Below, piece after piece: positions 1 to 6,449 of a DNA stretch of 7,225 bases. The first letter of the stretch is position 1; each line of letters opens with the position of its first letter. Both the position numbers and the translations under genes were made by a program. Source of the stretch: RGIG5612 sp045604025 (lineage in GTDB: Bacteria; Bacillota; Clostridia; Lachnospirales; Lachnospiraceae); NCBI GenBank assembly GCA_045604025.1, contig JAZUNG010000042.1, positions 1 through 7,225 of the forward strand, in the 5' to 3' direction. The notes below the pieces were generated by a model, which was not told the origin of the DNA, did not search any database, and saw only the letters and a program-made list of their open reading frames with translations.

Positions 1-73
1 GTAATTCAATCTCACTTTTTTAGTTTAAATATTATAACCATGCAACTGATGATAAGCAATAACCTTATAGTAT
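1..73. other. AT-rich intergenic tail, no gene seen
   Basis: This stretch downstream of the terminator is AT-rich, with stops in all frames I checked. I see no ribosome binding site, start codon with coding sequence, or RNA gene in it. Confidence 0.6.
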
Positions 74-107
74 AAAAAGGTGCTGTCCTACAAAGTAAGA
101 CAGCACC
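74..107 (-). terminator. Rho-independent terminator of the S8 protease gene
   Basis: A perfect 9-bp inverted repeat, ggtgctgtc (79-87) and gacagcacc (99-107), encloses an 11-base loop. Read on the minus strand it is followed by TTTTT (74-78) and further AT-rich DNA. It starts 55 bases after the stop codon at 163-165. Confidence 0.92.
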
Positions 108-162
108 ACATATCAATAATTACTTATTGAACACATTAAACACCTTATGATCTCATGTTGTT

Positions 163-3100
163 TCAGTCAGCATACCCAAGCCAAACTCCATTTTCATCAA
201 ATATGCTGACACGACCATCAATTTCAACAGTTCCAGTCACCATTGCTCCGCTGCTCAGGAGGTAATACCATTTACCATTAAGTTGTAACCAGCCAGTTGC
301 CATTGATCCATTACTTCTGAGGTAATACCAGGTATCATCAAGCAGCAACCAACCGGTCTTCATTGCTCCACTACTTTGGAAATAGTACCAAGTTCCATCC
401 TCCAGAAGCCAGCCAATCTTCATTGCTCCACTGCTCATAAAGTAATACCTGACGTTGTTTATCTGTTGCCATCCGACAGCCATATTTCCATTGTCGAAGA
501 AGTAATACCAGCAGTTTCCAAGTTTCTGCCATCCAGAAGCCATTGCTCCACCTGGTGTAAATAAAAACCAATTTCCATCTATCAATAACCAACCAGTCTG
601 CATATTGCCATCCTCATCAAAATGATACCATTTTGAATCGACTTGCTTCCAATCATCAGTAACATATGATCCTGTTTCGTCAATAAACTTCCATTTGCCA
701 TCTTCTTTAACCCAGATATTAATTGGCTTAACAGTAATCTCACAGGTTGCAGTAAATGATCCATCATTAGTAGTTACACAAATAATAGCCTTGCCTTCAC
801 TAATTCCAGTGACAATTCCATTCTCATCTACTGTTGCGATTTCAGGGTCACTACTGGTAAATGTTACAGACTTGTCTAAAGCATTATCAGGTACAATCTT
901 CGGTTCAAGTATAATAGTTCCATTAACAAATATTTCTGCCTCACTAATAAGTTCAACACCTGATACCGCAGTTCCGGTTGCAATTGCCCCATTTGCAGCG
1001 AATGCATACTTCTCAATAGTTCCGGGATTCTCTGAACCGTTATCAACAGTAGTGATAGTGATCTCGGTATCAACATCTTTGATACGCTGGAATCTGAGCT
1101 GCAGAACCGTATCCTCAGGTGTGAATCCGTCAGTATCTACATAGCCGAAGCACAGTGTACCTTCTTCATCATTCCAGTTTACAGATCTGAATTCTGCAAC
1201 TGAGCCGTTGGAAACAAGCTTCATTGCTTCAGGATCCCAGGTTATTGCATATAAACCATTGTGGATCTTCTCGCCTTCAACGATCTCATCAGGGGTGATG
1301 GCGATATCGACATTGACAGTAGCGATGCCAGAGCCCTGAGGCTGAGCGATCTCACCACCGAAATCTCTGAACTTGCCATTGGTGCCTTCAGGATCTTCAT
1401 CAACGATCACTGCGTTCAGTCCGCCCTTAGGATTGGTGACTGAAGGTGCAGCTACCTTTGCAACGGTCTTAACAAATGCTGCTTCATCAAGTTCAAAACT
1501 CTTATTGATCGAAACTGCGCTGCCTGTTTCAAACGCAGGACTCTTATCACGCTCATACAATCCGCCAACAGGCCATACTCCGTCATTGAATTCACCGACA
1601 CTGTAGATCGAACCATCATTATAAAGGTCATTTACCATTACCATATTAACAAGGTTGTCGGCTGCATTGTAACGGCTCCAGTACAGGCTGGTTCCGTCAT
1701 AATACAATGACTGGAAGTATGGTGTATCAACTGTATATCCTAATCCGCCCAAATTAGATGGATTGAAGCGAGAATATGAGCCGTTATATGGCAGGAAGCC
1801 TGCATTATAAAGATTACCCTGATCGTCTACAAGGAAATACCAGTCTGTATCTCCGTAGGTAGGATGATTATAGATTTCTTCATAAGCAATACCGACAAAA
1901 TAACTTCCATCCATATAAGATGATAAATCAAATGCACCTAAGTAGTCACCTGTTGTCATATCTATGACCACTACATAGCTAGCATAAATACCCATCATAA
2001 CTGGAGTACCTGCTTCACTAAGGGCAGGAGCAGCTGCTATATCCCAGTAAGCTATTGAAGAGTCACCGATCTTTGTGGGCTCGAAAGTTTCCTCATCGAT
2101 CACATACAATGATGAAAGATCTTCCTCACTGTCATATGTAACTCCATATAATGATTTATTCTCATCATATGCAAGTGAAGCAATCGGCAGGCTGACGTTT
2201 CCTGAAAGCTTGGTGTAGTTCGGAAGACTGTTCAGATTGAACTCGCTGAACCATACTCTGCCTTCTTCATCCCAAACAATACCATTAAGGACTTTATCAA
2301 TTGTAATAACTTCTATCTCTGCTTCAGCTGTAAACTCAGGATTAAGTACAGAAGCAACTGTAATTACAGCTATACCTTCTGCAACACCTGTTACGATACC
2401 ATTTTCATCAACTGTTGCAATTGATTCATCTGAAGACGTCCATGTAACAGCATCATCAATACCCCAAGGCTCCACAGAAGCTGTAAGCTTGATCGTATTA
2501 CCTGCAATAACTAAAGCTTCATCCGGATCTACAGTTACTCCGGTTACGCCTGCTTCAAGCTCCTCTGCGTTCAGGTTGATCTTGTAGAGGACTTGGTTCA
2601 TTGCGTAGTCACCGATGGAAACATAATAATGAGCTTCTTCCCTGTCGGTAACATCAAATGTGTAAACAGCCTCAGCGCCTTTCTCTGCTTCAGGATCGGA
2701 GCCGATAACCTCTACTGCCTCATCGTCTTCAGTAAAGAGTCCGATAGCAGCGATATACTCATTGTCAGCTACTGTTACCTGGATGGCAGTGACTGCATCA
2801 GTCTCCTCATCCTTAACGAATTCAACAGATTTGATCTCAGGTGCGGTATTGTCGATCACAACAGGCATCGAGATAGTAGCGTTCTCGCTGAGTGCATCCC
2901 AGTCAACCTGACCATCTTTCAGGTAATAGGTAGGAGCCAGGGTCACACTCATGTTCAGTGCGGTACCTTCAGCAACATCTGAAGGAGTAAAATCAGTCCT
3001 GAAAGAGGTGTATGTGTTGTACCATTTGCCTTCATTCTGATAGTAATAAGCTGCGTACTTGCCTGCTTCCTGAGCCTCAAAGACAGTATCTGTTCCGTCA

Positions 3101-6100
3101 TCGACCGTGAACTTGCCACCCGCAGAATTACGGATGAGTGTGTAACGGAATGCGGAGATCGTATCCTTGCTGCTCATAGCGTTACGCTCAGGCAGATACT
3201 CATCGTCATAGTTATAAGGATTACCGCCAAACAGATATGGGCTGCTTTCTCCTGCATATCTGATCAGGAAAGACTCTACGCCCAGTGCGGAATCATCCAG
3301 AGCAGCTACCATATAAGGTGCTCTGTCTTCCTCTCCATAGACATACTCGAGTGCGGAGCCTTTATCTGTCATGGAAGGCTCAGACCAGTCACCATAGTAT
3401 CCCAGAACAGGGATTGAATGGGTGATGCCTTCGGCACCATCTGGTGTACCTGCCTCAACAACATAAATATAACCTTCGATATAGGTTCCGTTGTCATCAT
3501 AGTACATAGCTTCGGGGATATCAAAGTCAGCAACAACGTTGATACTCTCGCCAGCAGGTATATACATAGTATCAAGAGCAAGGTATGCATCATAGGTATC
3601 AATATCTCCATCGCCGTCTATATCTGCGATTTCCTCATTGCTGATCTCGTCCCTGTTTGCTGTTACATAGTCAAGAAGTGCCTGTACGTCAGCCTCATTT
3701 CCCAATCCGTCGCCATTGAAATCATAGACGCCATTAATCTCCGCTCCATCAACATGCCATGAAACATCAGCTGAAAGAGGGATTGTCCATGTATCGGTAT
3801 ATGTTGATACAACGGGGTTTCCGTCCTCATCAACTAGAGCATTTCCTTCGGTATCATATGTATAATAGGGGAATATATCCTGTGTGAAGAAATCTGCTCC
3901 AAAGTTTACAAACAGAGGACCATCGGACATGTTGGAAACGCTGAATGCGGCTGAGTAAGATCCGGTGCGCTCGGGGTCATCGCCCAGCTCGACCTTGATC
4001 TTGCCGTCAGCAGCAGTCTTGGTGGAAGACTCGCCCATCATGATATAAGACTTCGCATTCATTGCAGATTCGATATCCACAAGACCTGCACCCTGCTTCA
4101 TGACCGAATAGTATGATTCAGAATCAGCTTCGATGAGAGGTGTAGCTGTGGACATGAACAGGCTGTTGGTGAGCTGACGCTCTGTAAGGCCTGTCTTGGC
4201 TGCTATATCGTTCTCACGCAGATACTGTTTGAATACTGCTGCGAGACCTGCGATCTGAGGTGCTGCCATGGATGTTCCGGACATGTTCTCATATGCCTGG
4301 CCGCCTGCGATAGCACCATTTACTGAATAGATGTTTCCGCCGGGAGCTGTGATCTCAGGCTTGAGTGACAGATCTCCGGGAACTCCCCATGAAGAGAAAT
4401 CACTCATAGTATAATCATCAGCGTCATAATGAACGGTAGCAACATCAGATCCGACAGTGATCTTGCCGTAGTATACGGTAACGGTTCCTGCTTCACCTCC
4501 GGTCACTTCATATGTGACTTCTTCGCTGGAGTCTGCCAGCTCTTTGAGCAGAGCTCCGTCAGCCAGTGTAATGGCGACTGCAGGTATGGTATATTCATAA
4601 CCGGTCAGGTTCATGTTGATGGTTCCTGCCTGGTTATTGGCGATGATGACTGCTGCAGCTCCTTTTGAAGCAGCTGCATTTGCCTTCTGGAAGAAGGAAC
4701 TGGTACCACGGTTGCAGATAGCGATCACTCCATTCAGCTTATCTGCTACTGCGGTAAACTGGTCAGCTATAACAGCATCATTGTCATCAGTAATGGCACC
4801 GGGGCCGTCAACATATACATAATCATAATCGCCCGGTATGGATGCCATCTCAGAATTGCTGTACTCACCTAAAGTCTCGGTGTAGAATATCAGGTTTCCG
4901 TCTTTCTCAAGATAAGCGCCGGTAAATCCGTCGTTATCAACAGATGCGACAGTGAATGAATTGGCAAATGATCCGGGTGATCCGCCTGTATGAAGGTTGG
5001 CATCATCAGTATACAGATATCCCATAGGATAGGTCTGATCTGCCCAGGATCCGTTATTGCCTGCAGACATAGTGACTACCGTGCTGCTGGCAGCCATCTC
5101 CTCCAGTACATAGTCATAATATTCATCAAAAGGAAGTCCGGCTACTGATGATCCGAGGGACAGGTTGACTGAATCTGCGTCCAGGATGATAGCGTCTTCG
5201 ATAGCAGCCATATAGTCTGAATCATAGGCGCCGCCGCCCTTGCCGAATACCTTCATTACATAGAGCTGTGCGTCAGGAGCCTCGCCCTGTGTAAGAACAG
5301 ATTCCAGAGCATTGGTATACTCGCCGTCGATATTTACATAACGGTTTGCCGCAGCGATACCTGCAACATGTGAGCCGTGCTCTCCCTGTTTGTCATTGTC
5401 ATGTGTTACATCAAGGTCTAAGTCAACATAGTTGGCTGCGAAAGGAACCTTGCTGGTCAGATAGAAATCTGATGCTGAAGCAACGTCCTTGATATTCAGC
5501 TGGTCATATACAGCCTCGATATCTGCAGCATCAAGAAGATCGACTTCCTTGCCTGTCTGCTCGATAGCATAGTCAAATGCATCTGCTGCAAATGACTGAT
5601 GATCAGTATCAAGACCGGTATCGATGATAGCGACCTTGGAGCCTGCTCCGGTATATCCGCTGGCCCATACAGGCTGTATACCGGTCATTCCGGATGCTAC
5701 GCTCATGTTGGGGTCATCAGCTTCAACTGTTGCTGAAGGCTCATACTGATTCTCGATGATAACATCAACTACGCCGTCAACAGCCTTGATCGCATCGATC
5801 TTGATGGCAGGAACATTTGCAGAAATGATATTTGCTGCAAGTGTGAGGTTCCATACAACATCCAGTTCTTTATTTCCAAGTGCTTCCTTGGAAATCTTCT
5901 TTGCGATAGCTTTCTGATTGGCTAATACTTCGCCACGATATCTTTTTGCTGACGGATTGGTTCCGATACCATTTGTATCAAAACCTGCTTCCATTGTGGA
6001 CTTTCCATCAACAATAATGGAAACTCGAACGTCTCCATTAGGCAGATAATCGTCCGTTGTCAGTCCGCCGAACGGATCGGCGTGACCAGGTGTCAGACCT

Positions 6101-6252
6101 TCGATCGTACCATTGTCAACTATCTCCCATGCAGGATCGTCGTTGCCTTTCGGTTCGGTATTGTCAGGCGCTGCGAATGCAACATTGGACAGTACCAGTA
6201 CGAACGAGATGATCAATGGCACCAAACGTTTGATAAAACTCTTTTTGGTCAT
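163..6252 (-). CDS. Secreted, wall-bound multidomain subtilisin-like (S8) serine protease, lactocepin/C5a-peptidase type
   Basis: This gene encodes a 2029-residue extracellular endopeptidase. The ATG at 6252 is chosen because AAGGAGG (6259-6265) sits 6 bases upstream and a Sec signal follows at once; an in-frame ATG at 6297 has no ribosome binding site. Domains by residue: signal peptide 1-27 (AFA|A); I9-like propeptide about 73-170; S8 domain about 203-728 with D211 (IIDTG), H292 (HGSHVAG), oxyanion N399 (SAGNNG) and S661 (GTSMAAP); PA insert about 455-600; Fn3_5-like about 745-950 containing a dockerin at 842-893; GYYGDW at 951-956, as in lactocepins; a sandwich domain from DNTAP (1134); Big_2 at 1234-1316 and 1763-1842; propeller-like 1319-1566; cohesin-like about 1596-1760; wall-binding repeats 1847-2027. 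The protein is visibly acidic and poor in cysteine. It has no LPXTG motif or C-terminal membrane helix, so anchoring is probably through the repeats. The catalytic set is complete, so activity is expected. The substrate is unknown. The gene appears to be transcribed alone. Confidence 0.95.
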   Translation of the reverse strand: MTKKSFIKRLVPLIISFVLVLSNVAFAAPDNTEPKGNDDPAWEIVDNGTIEGLTPGHADPFGGLTTDDYLPNGDVRVSIIVDGKSTMEAGFDTNGIGTNPSAKRYRGEVLANQKAIAKKISKEALGNKELDVVWNLTLAANIISANVPAIKIDAIKAVDGVVDVIIENQYEPSATVEADDPNMSVASGMTGIQPVWASGYTGAGSKVAIIDTGLDTDHQSFAADAFDYAIEQTGKEVDLLDAADIEAVYDQLNIKDVASASDFYLTSKVPFAANYVDLDLDVTHDNDKQGEHGSHVAGIAAANRYVNIDGEYTNALESVLTQGEAPDAQLYVMKVFGKGGGAYDSDYMAAIEDAIILDADSVNLSLGSSVAGLPFDEYYDYVLEEMAASSTVVTMSAGNNGSWADQTYPMGYLYTDDANLHTGGSPGSFANSFTVASVDNDGFTGAYLEKDGNLIFYTETLGEYSNSEMASIPGDYDYVYVDGPGAITDDNDAVIADQFTAVADKLNGVIAICNRGTSSFFQKANAAASKGAAAVIIANNQAGTINMNLTGYEYTIPAVAITLADGALLKELADSSEEVTYEVTGGEAGTVTVYYGKITVGSDVATVHYDADDYTMSDFSSWGVPGDLSLKPEITAPGGNIYSVNGAIAGGQAYENMSGTSMAAPQIAGLAAVFKQYLRENDIAAKTGLTERQLTNSLFMSTATPLIEADSESYYSVMKQGAGLVDIESAMNAKSYIMMGESSTKTAADGKIKVELGDDPERTGSYSAAFSVSNMSDGPLFVNFGADFFTQDIFPYYTYDTEGNALVDEDGNPVVSTYTDTWTIPLSADVSWHVDGAEINGVYDFNGDGLGNEADVQALLDYVTANRDEISNEEIADIDGDGDIDTYDAYLALDTMYIPAGESINVVADFDIPEAMYYDDNGTYIEGYIYVVEAGTPDGAEGITHSIPVLGYYGDWSEPSMTDKGSALEYVYGEEDRAPYMVAALDDSALGVESFLIRYAGESSPYLFGGNPYNYDDEYLPERNAMSSKDTISAFRYTLIRNSAGGKFTVDDGTDTVFEAQEAGKYAAYYYQNEGKWYNTYTSFRTDFTPSDVAEGTALNMSVTLAPTYYLKDGQVDWDALSENATISMPVVIDNTAPEIKSVEFVKDEETDAVTAIQVTVADNEYIAAIGLFTEDDEAVEVIGSDPEAEKGAEAVYTFDVTDREEAHYYVSIGDYAMNQVLYKINLNAEELEAGVTGVTVDPDEALVIAGNTIKLTASVEPWGIDDAVTWTSSDESIATVDENGIVTGVAEGIAVITVASVLNPEFTAEAEIEVITIDKVLNGIVWDEEGRVWFSEFNLNSLPNYTKLSGNVSLPIASLAYDENKSLYGVTYDSEEDLSSLYVIDEETFEPTKIGDSSIAYWDIAAAPALSEAGTPVMMGIYASYVVVIDMTTGDYLGAFDLSSYMDGSYFVGIAYEEIYNHPTYGDTDWYFLVDDQGNLYNAGFLPYNGSYSRFNPSNLGGLGYTVDTPYFQSLYYDGTSLYWSRYNAADNLVNMVMVNDLYNDGSIYSVGEFNDGVWPVGGLYERDKSPAFETGSAVSINKSFELDEAAFVKTVAKVAAPSVTNPKGGLNAVIVDEDPEGTNGKFRDFGGEIAQPQGSGIATVNVDIAITPDEIVEGEKIHNGLYAITWDPEAMKLVSNGSVAEFRSVNWNDEEGTLCFGYVDTDGFTPEDTVLQLRFQRIKDVDTEITITTVDNGSENPGTIEKYAFAANGAIATGTAVSGVELISEAEIFVNGTIILEPKIVPDNALDKSVTFTSSDPEIATVDENGIVTGISEGKAIICVTTNDGSFTATCEITVKPINIWVKEDGKWKFIDETGSYVTDDWKQVDSKWYHFDEDGNMQTGWLLIDGNWFLFTPGGAMASGWQKLGNCWYYFFDNGNMAVGWQQINNVRYYFMSSGAMKIGWLLEDGTWYYFQSSGAMKTGWLLLDDTWYYLRSNGSMATGWLQLNGKWYYLLSSGAMVTGTVEIDGRVSIFDENGVWLGYAD
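172..714 (-). repeat. Nine choline-binding-type wall repeats, 60-bp period
   Basis: Residues 1847-2027 form nine units of exactly 20 residues with the consensus GW-x-x-x-(D/N)-G-x-W-YYF-x-x-x-G-x-M-x-T. In DNA this gives a strict 60-bp period: units starting near 241, 301, 361, 421 and 541 all open with the antisense of the SNGAM-type codons (cattgctcc or a near variant). The first and last units are degenerate. Such repeats (CW_binding_1 family) hold proteins non-covalently on wall polymers or bind glucans. Unit 4 carries an unusual cysteine (C1914). Confidence 0.93.
727..966 (-). other. Big_2 (bacterial Ig-like group 2) domain, copy 2
   Basis: Residues 1763-1842 repeat the pattern of copy 1: VSGVELIS, VTFTSSDPEIATVDENG, IVTGISEGKAIICV, ending CEITV. 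It joins the cohesin-like domain to the wall-binding repeats. The 12-residue core IATVDENGIVTG is identical to copy 1. Confidence 0.9.
973..1467 (-). other. Cohesin-like beta-sandwich domain
   Basis: Residues about 1596-1760 include ATVNVDIAITPDEI, then NGLYAITWDPEAMKLVSN, then GTLCFGYVDTDGFTPEDTVLQLRFQRI and TEITITTVDNGS. The order (a strand with few gaps, a yDpe.L..vs motif, a G-x-x-x-F-x-Y strand, a lxF strand, then a T-x-I-T-I strand) resembles cohesin and related carbohydrate-binding folds. The match is partial, so a related non-cohesin sandwich is possible. Confidence 0.5.
1555..2298 (-). other. Propeller-like region of the protease, function unknown
   Basis: Residues 1319-1566 hold about five imperfect units of roughly 45-50 residues. 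Each has short hydrophobic strands and turn motifs typical of beta-propeller blades: GIVWDEEGRVWF, SLAYDENKSLYGVTY, LYVIDEETFEPTKIG, VVVIDMTTGDYLGAF, WYFLVDDQGNLYNAG, LYYDGTSLYWSRY. The fold is inferred from these motifs only. I see no catalytic signature. It may bind a protein or glycan. Confidence 0.5.
2305..2553 (-). other. Big_2 (bacterial Ig-like group 2) domain, copy 1
   Basis: Residues 1234-1316 show the Big_2 signature: VTGVTVDP, a central VTWTSSDESIATVDENG, then IVTGVAEGIAVITV. Such domains usually act as surface spacers or adhesion modules. This copy sits just before the propeller-like region. Confidence 0.9.
3574..3729 (-). other. Internal type I dockerin module within the protease
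   Basis: Residues 842-893 hold two EF-hand-like calcium loops 33 residues apart. Loop 1 is D844, N846, D848, N852, D855 and loop 2 is D877, D879, D881, D885, D888. Both match the dockerin pattern D-x-[ND]-x-D-G-x-x-[ND]-x-x-D, and each is followed by a helix-like stretch (ADVQALLDYV and TYDAYLAL). Dockerins bind cohesins. This one is embedded in the Fn3_5-like domain, whereas cellulosomal enzymes usually carry theirs at a terminus. Confidence 0.85.
4069..5646 (-). other. Peptidase S8 catalytic domain with inserted PA domain
   Basis: Residues about 203-728 carry all four key positions: D211, H292, N399 and S661. The His motif is HGSH rather than the commoner HGTH, a conservative change. The D-to-H spacing of 81 residues is longer than in subtilisin because of an acidic segment at about 225-270. 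A PA (protease-associated) domain at about 455-600 lies between N399 and S661, recognised by VIAICNRG and GAAAVIIANN. The domain closes with GAGLVD (721-726), a hallmark of the lactocepin/C5a peptidase group. Confidence 0.92.
5743..6036 (-). other. I9-like inhibitor propeptide region
   Basis: Residues about 73-170 lie between the signal peptide and the catalytic domain. The pattern is beta (VRVSIIV), helix (VLANQKAIAKKI), beta (LTLAANIISANVP), helix (IKIDAIKAVDGV) and beta (VVDVIIENQY). This order fits the peptidase inhibitor I9 propeptides that chaperone subtilisin folding and are then removed. The call rests on position and pattern, without a profile search. Confidence 0.7.
6172..6252 (-). 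other. Sec signal peptide of the S8 protease
   Basis: Residues 1-27 have a basic N-region (MTKKSFIKR), a hydrophobic core (LVPLIISFVLVL) and an AXA-type end (A25-F26-A27) before A28. This is a standard Gram-positive type I signal peptidase site. No lipobox cysteine is present, so the protein is not a lipoprotein. Confidence 0.9.
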
Positions 6253-6258
6253 ATCCAT

Positions 6259-6265
6259 CCTCCTT
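6259..6265 (-). promoter_or_regulatory. Ribosome binding site of the S8 protease
   Basis: AAGGAGG on the minus strand is a full Shine-Dalgarno match, with 6 bases before the ATG at 6252. It decides the start: the in-frame ATG at 6258 directly abuts the site, and the ATG at 6297 lies upstream of it. Confidence 0.93.
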
Positions 6266-6324
6266 AAAATGTTATAAATGTGGTGATAACACTTCATCGC
6301 ATCAGCACATCTGGTTAATAAGAA

Positions 6325-6353
6325 AATTTACCATATTTGCGGACTGATTTCAA
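6325..6353 (-). promoter_or_regulatory. Candidate sigma-A promoter for the S8 protease
   Basis: On the minus strand, TTGAAA (6348-6353, 5 of 6 match to TTGACA) is followed after exactly 17 bases by TAAATT (6325-6330, 4 of 6). The -10 box is preceded by TGG, an extended -10 element. Transcription would start near 6318 and give a leader of about 65 bases. The site lies between the upstream terminator and the protease ribosome binding site. It is supported by pattern only. Confidence 0.5.
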
Positions 6354-6386
6354 TAATATTGTACAAAAAAAGGACAGATTACAGAC

Positions 6387-6428
6387 AAAAAAACCGGAAG
6401 ACCATATTCAGATAAGGTCTTTCCGGTT
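6387..6428 (-). terminator. Rho-independent terminator after the epimerase-like gene
   Basis: The arms aaccggaagacc (6392-6403) and ggtctttccggtt (6416-6428) form a 12-bp stem with one bulged base and a 12-base loop. On the minus strand a run of seven Ts (6387-6393) overlaps the end of the stem and follows it. The hairpin begins 21 bases past the stop codon at 6450-6452 and separates the two genes transcriptionally. Confidence 0.92.
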
Positions 6429-6449
6429 CAAGTGTGTCATATAGTCTGT

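Noticed and set aside
163..400. LPXTG sortase anchor at the protease C terminus
   Set aside because: No LPXTG motif, hydrophobic helix or basic tail is present. The protein ends NGVWLGYAD after the repeats.
172..714. Regular 60-bp repeats as a possible CRISPR array
   Set aside because: The repeats are fully coding, with no conserved repeat/unique spacer alternation. They match wall-binding protein repeats unit by unit.
695..1144. A plus-strand open frame of about 149 codons, and other antisense frames across the protease gene
   Set aside because: They are Ser/Thr/Ile/Val-rich mirror images of the acidic protease sequence, with no ribosome binding site or recognisable domain.
6253..6297. Alternative upstream start for the protease (ATG at 6297, adding 15 residues)
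   Set aside because: No ribosome binding site precedes it, and the strong AAGGAGG lies inside this extension. The extension would also put extra residues before an otherwise typical signal peptide.
6387..6428. The intergenic hairpin as a bidirectional terminator or a riboswitch of the protease
   Set aside because: A T-run follows the stem only on the minus strand, and the hairpin lies upstream of the predicted protease promoter. It is best explained as the terminator of the preceding gene.
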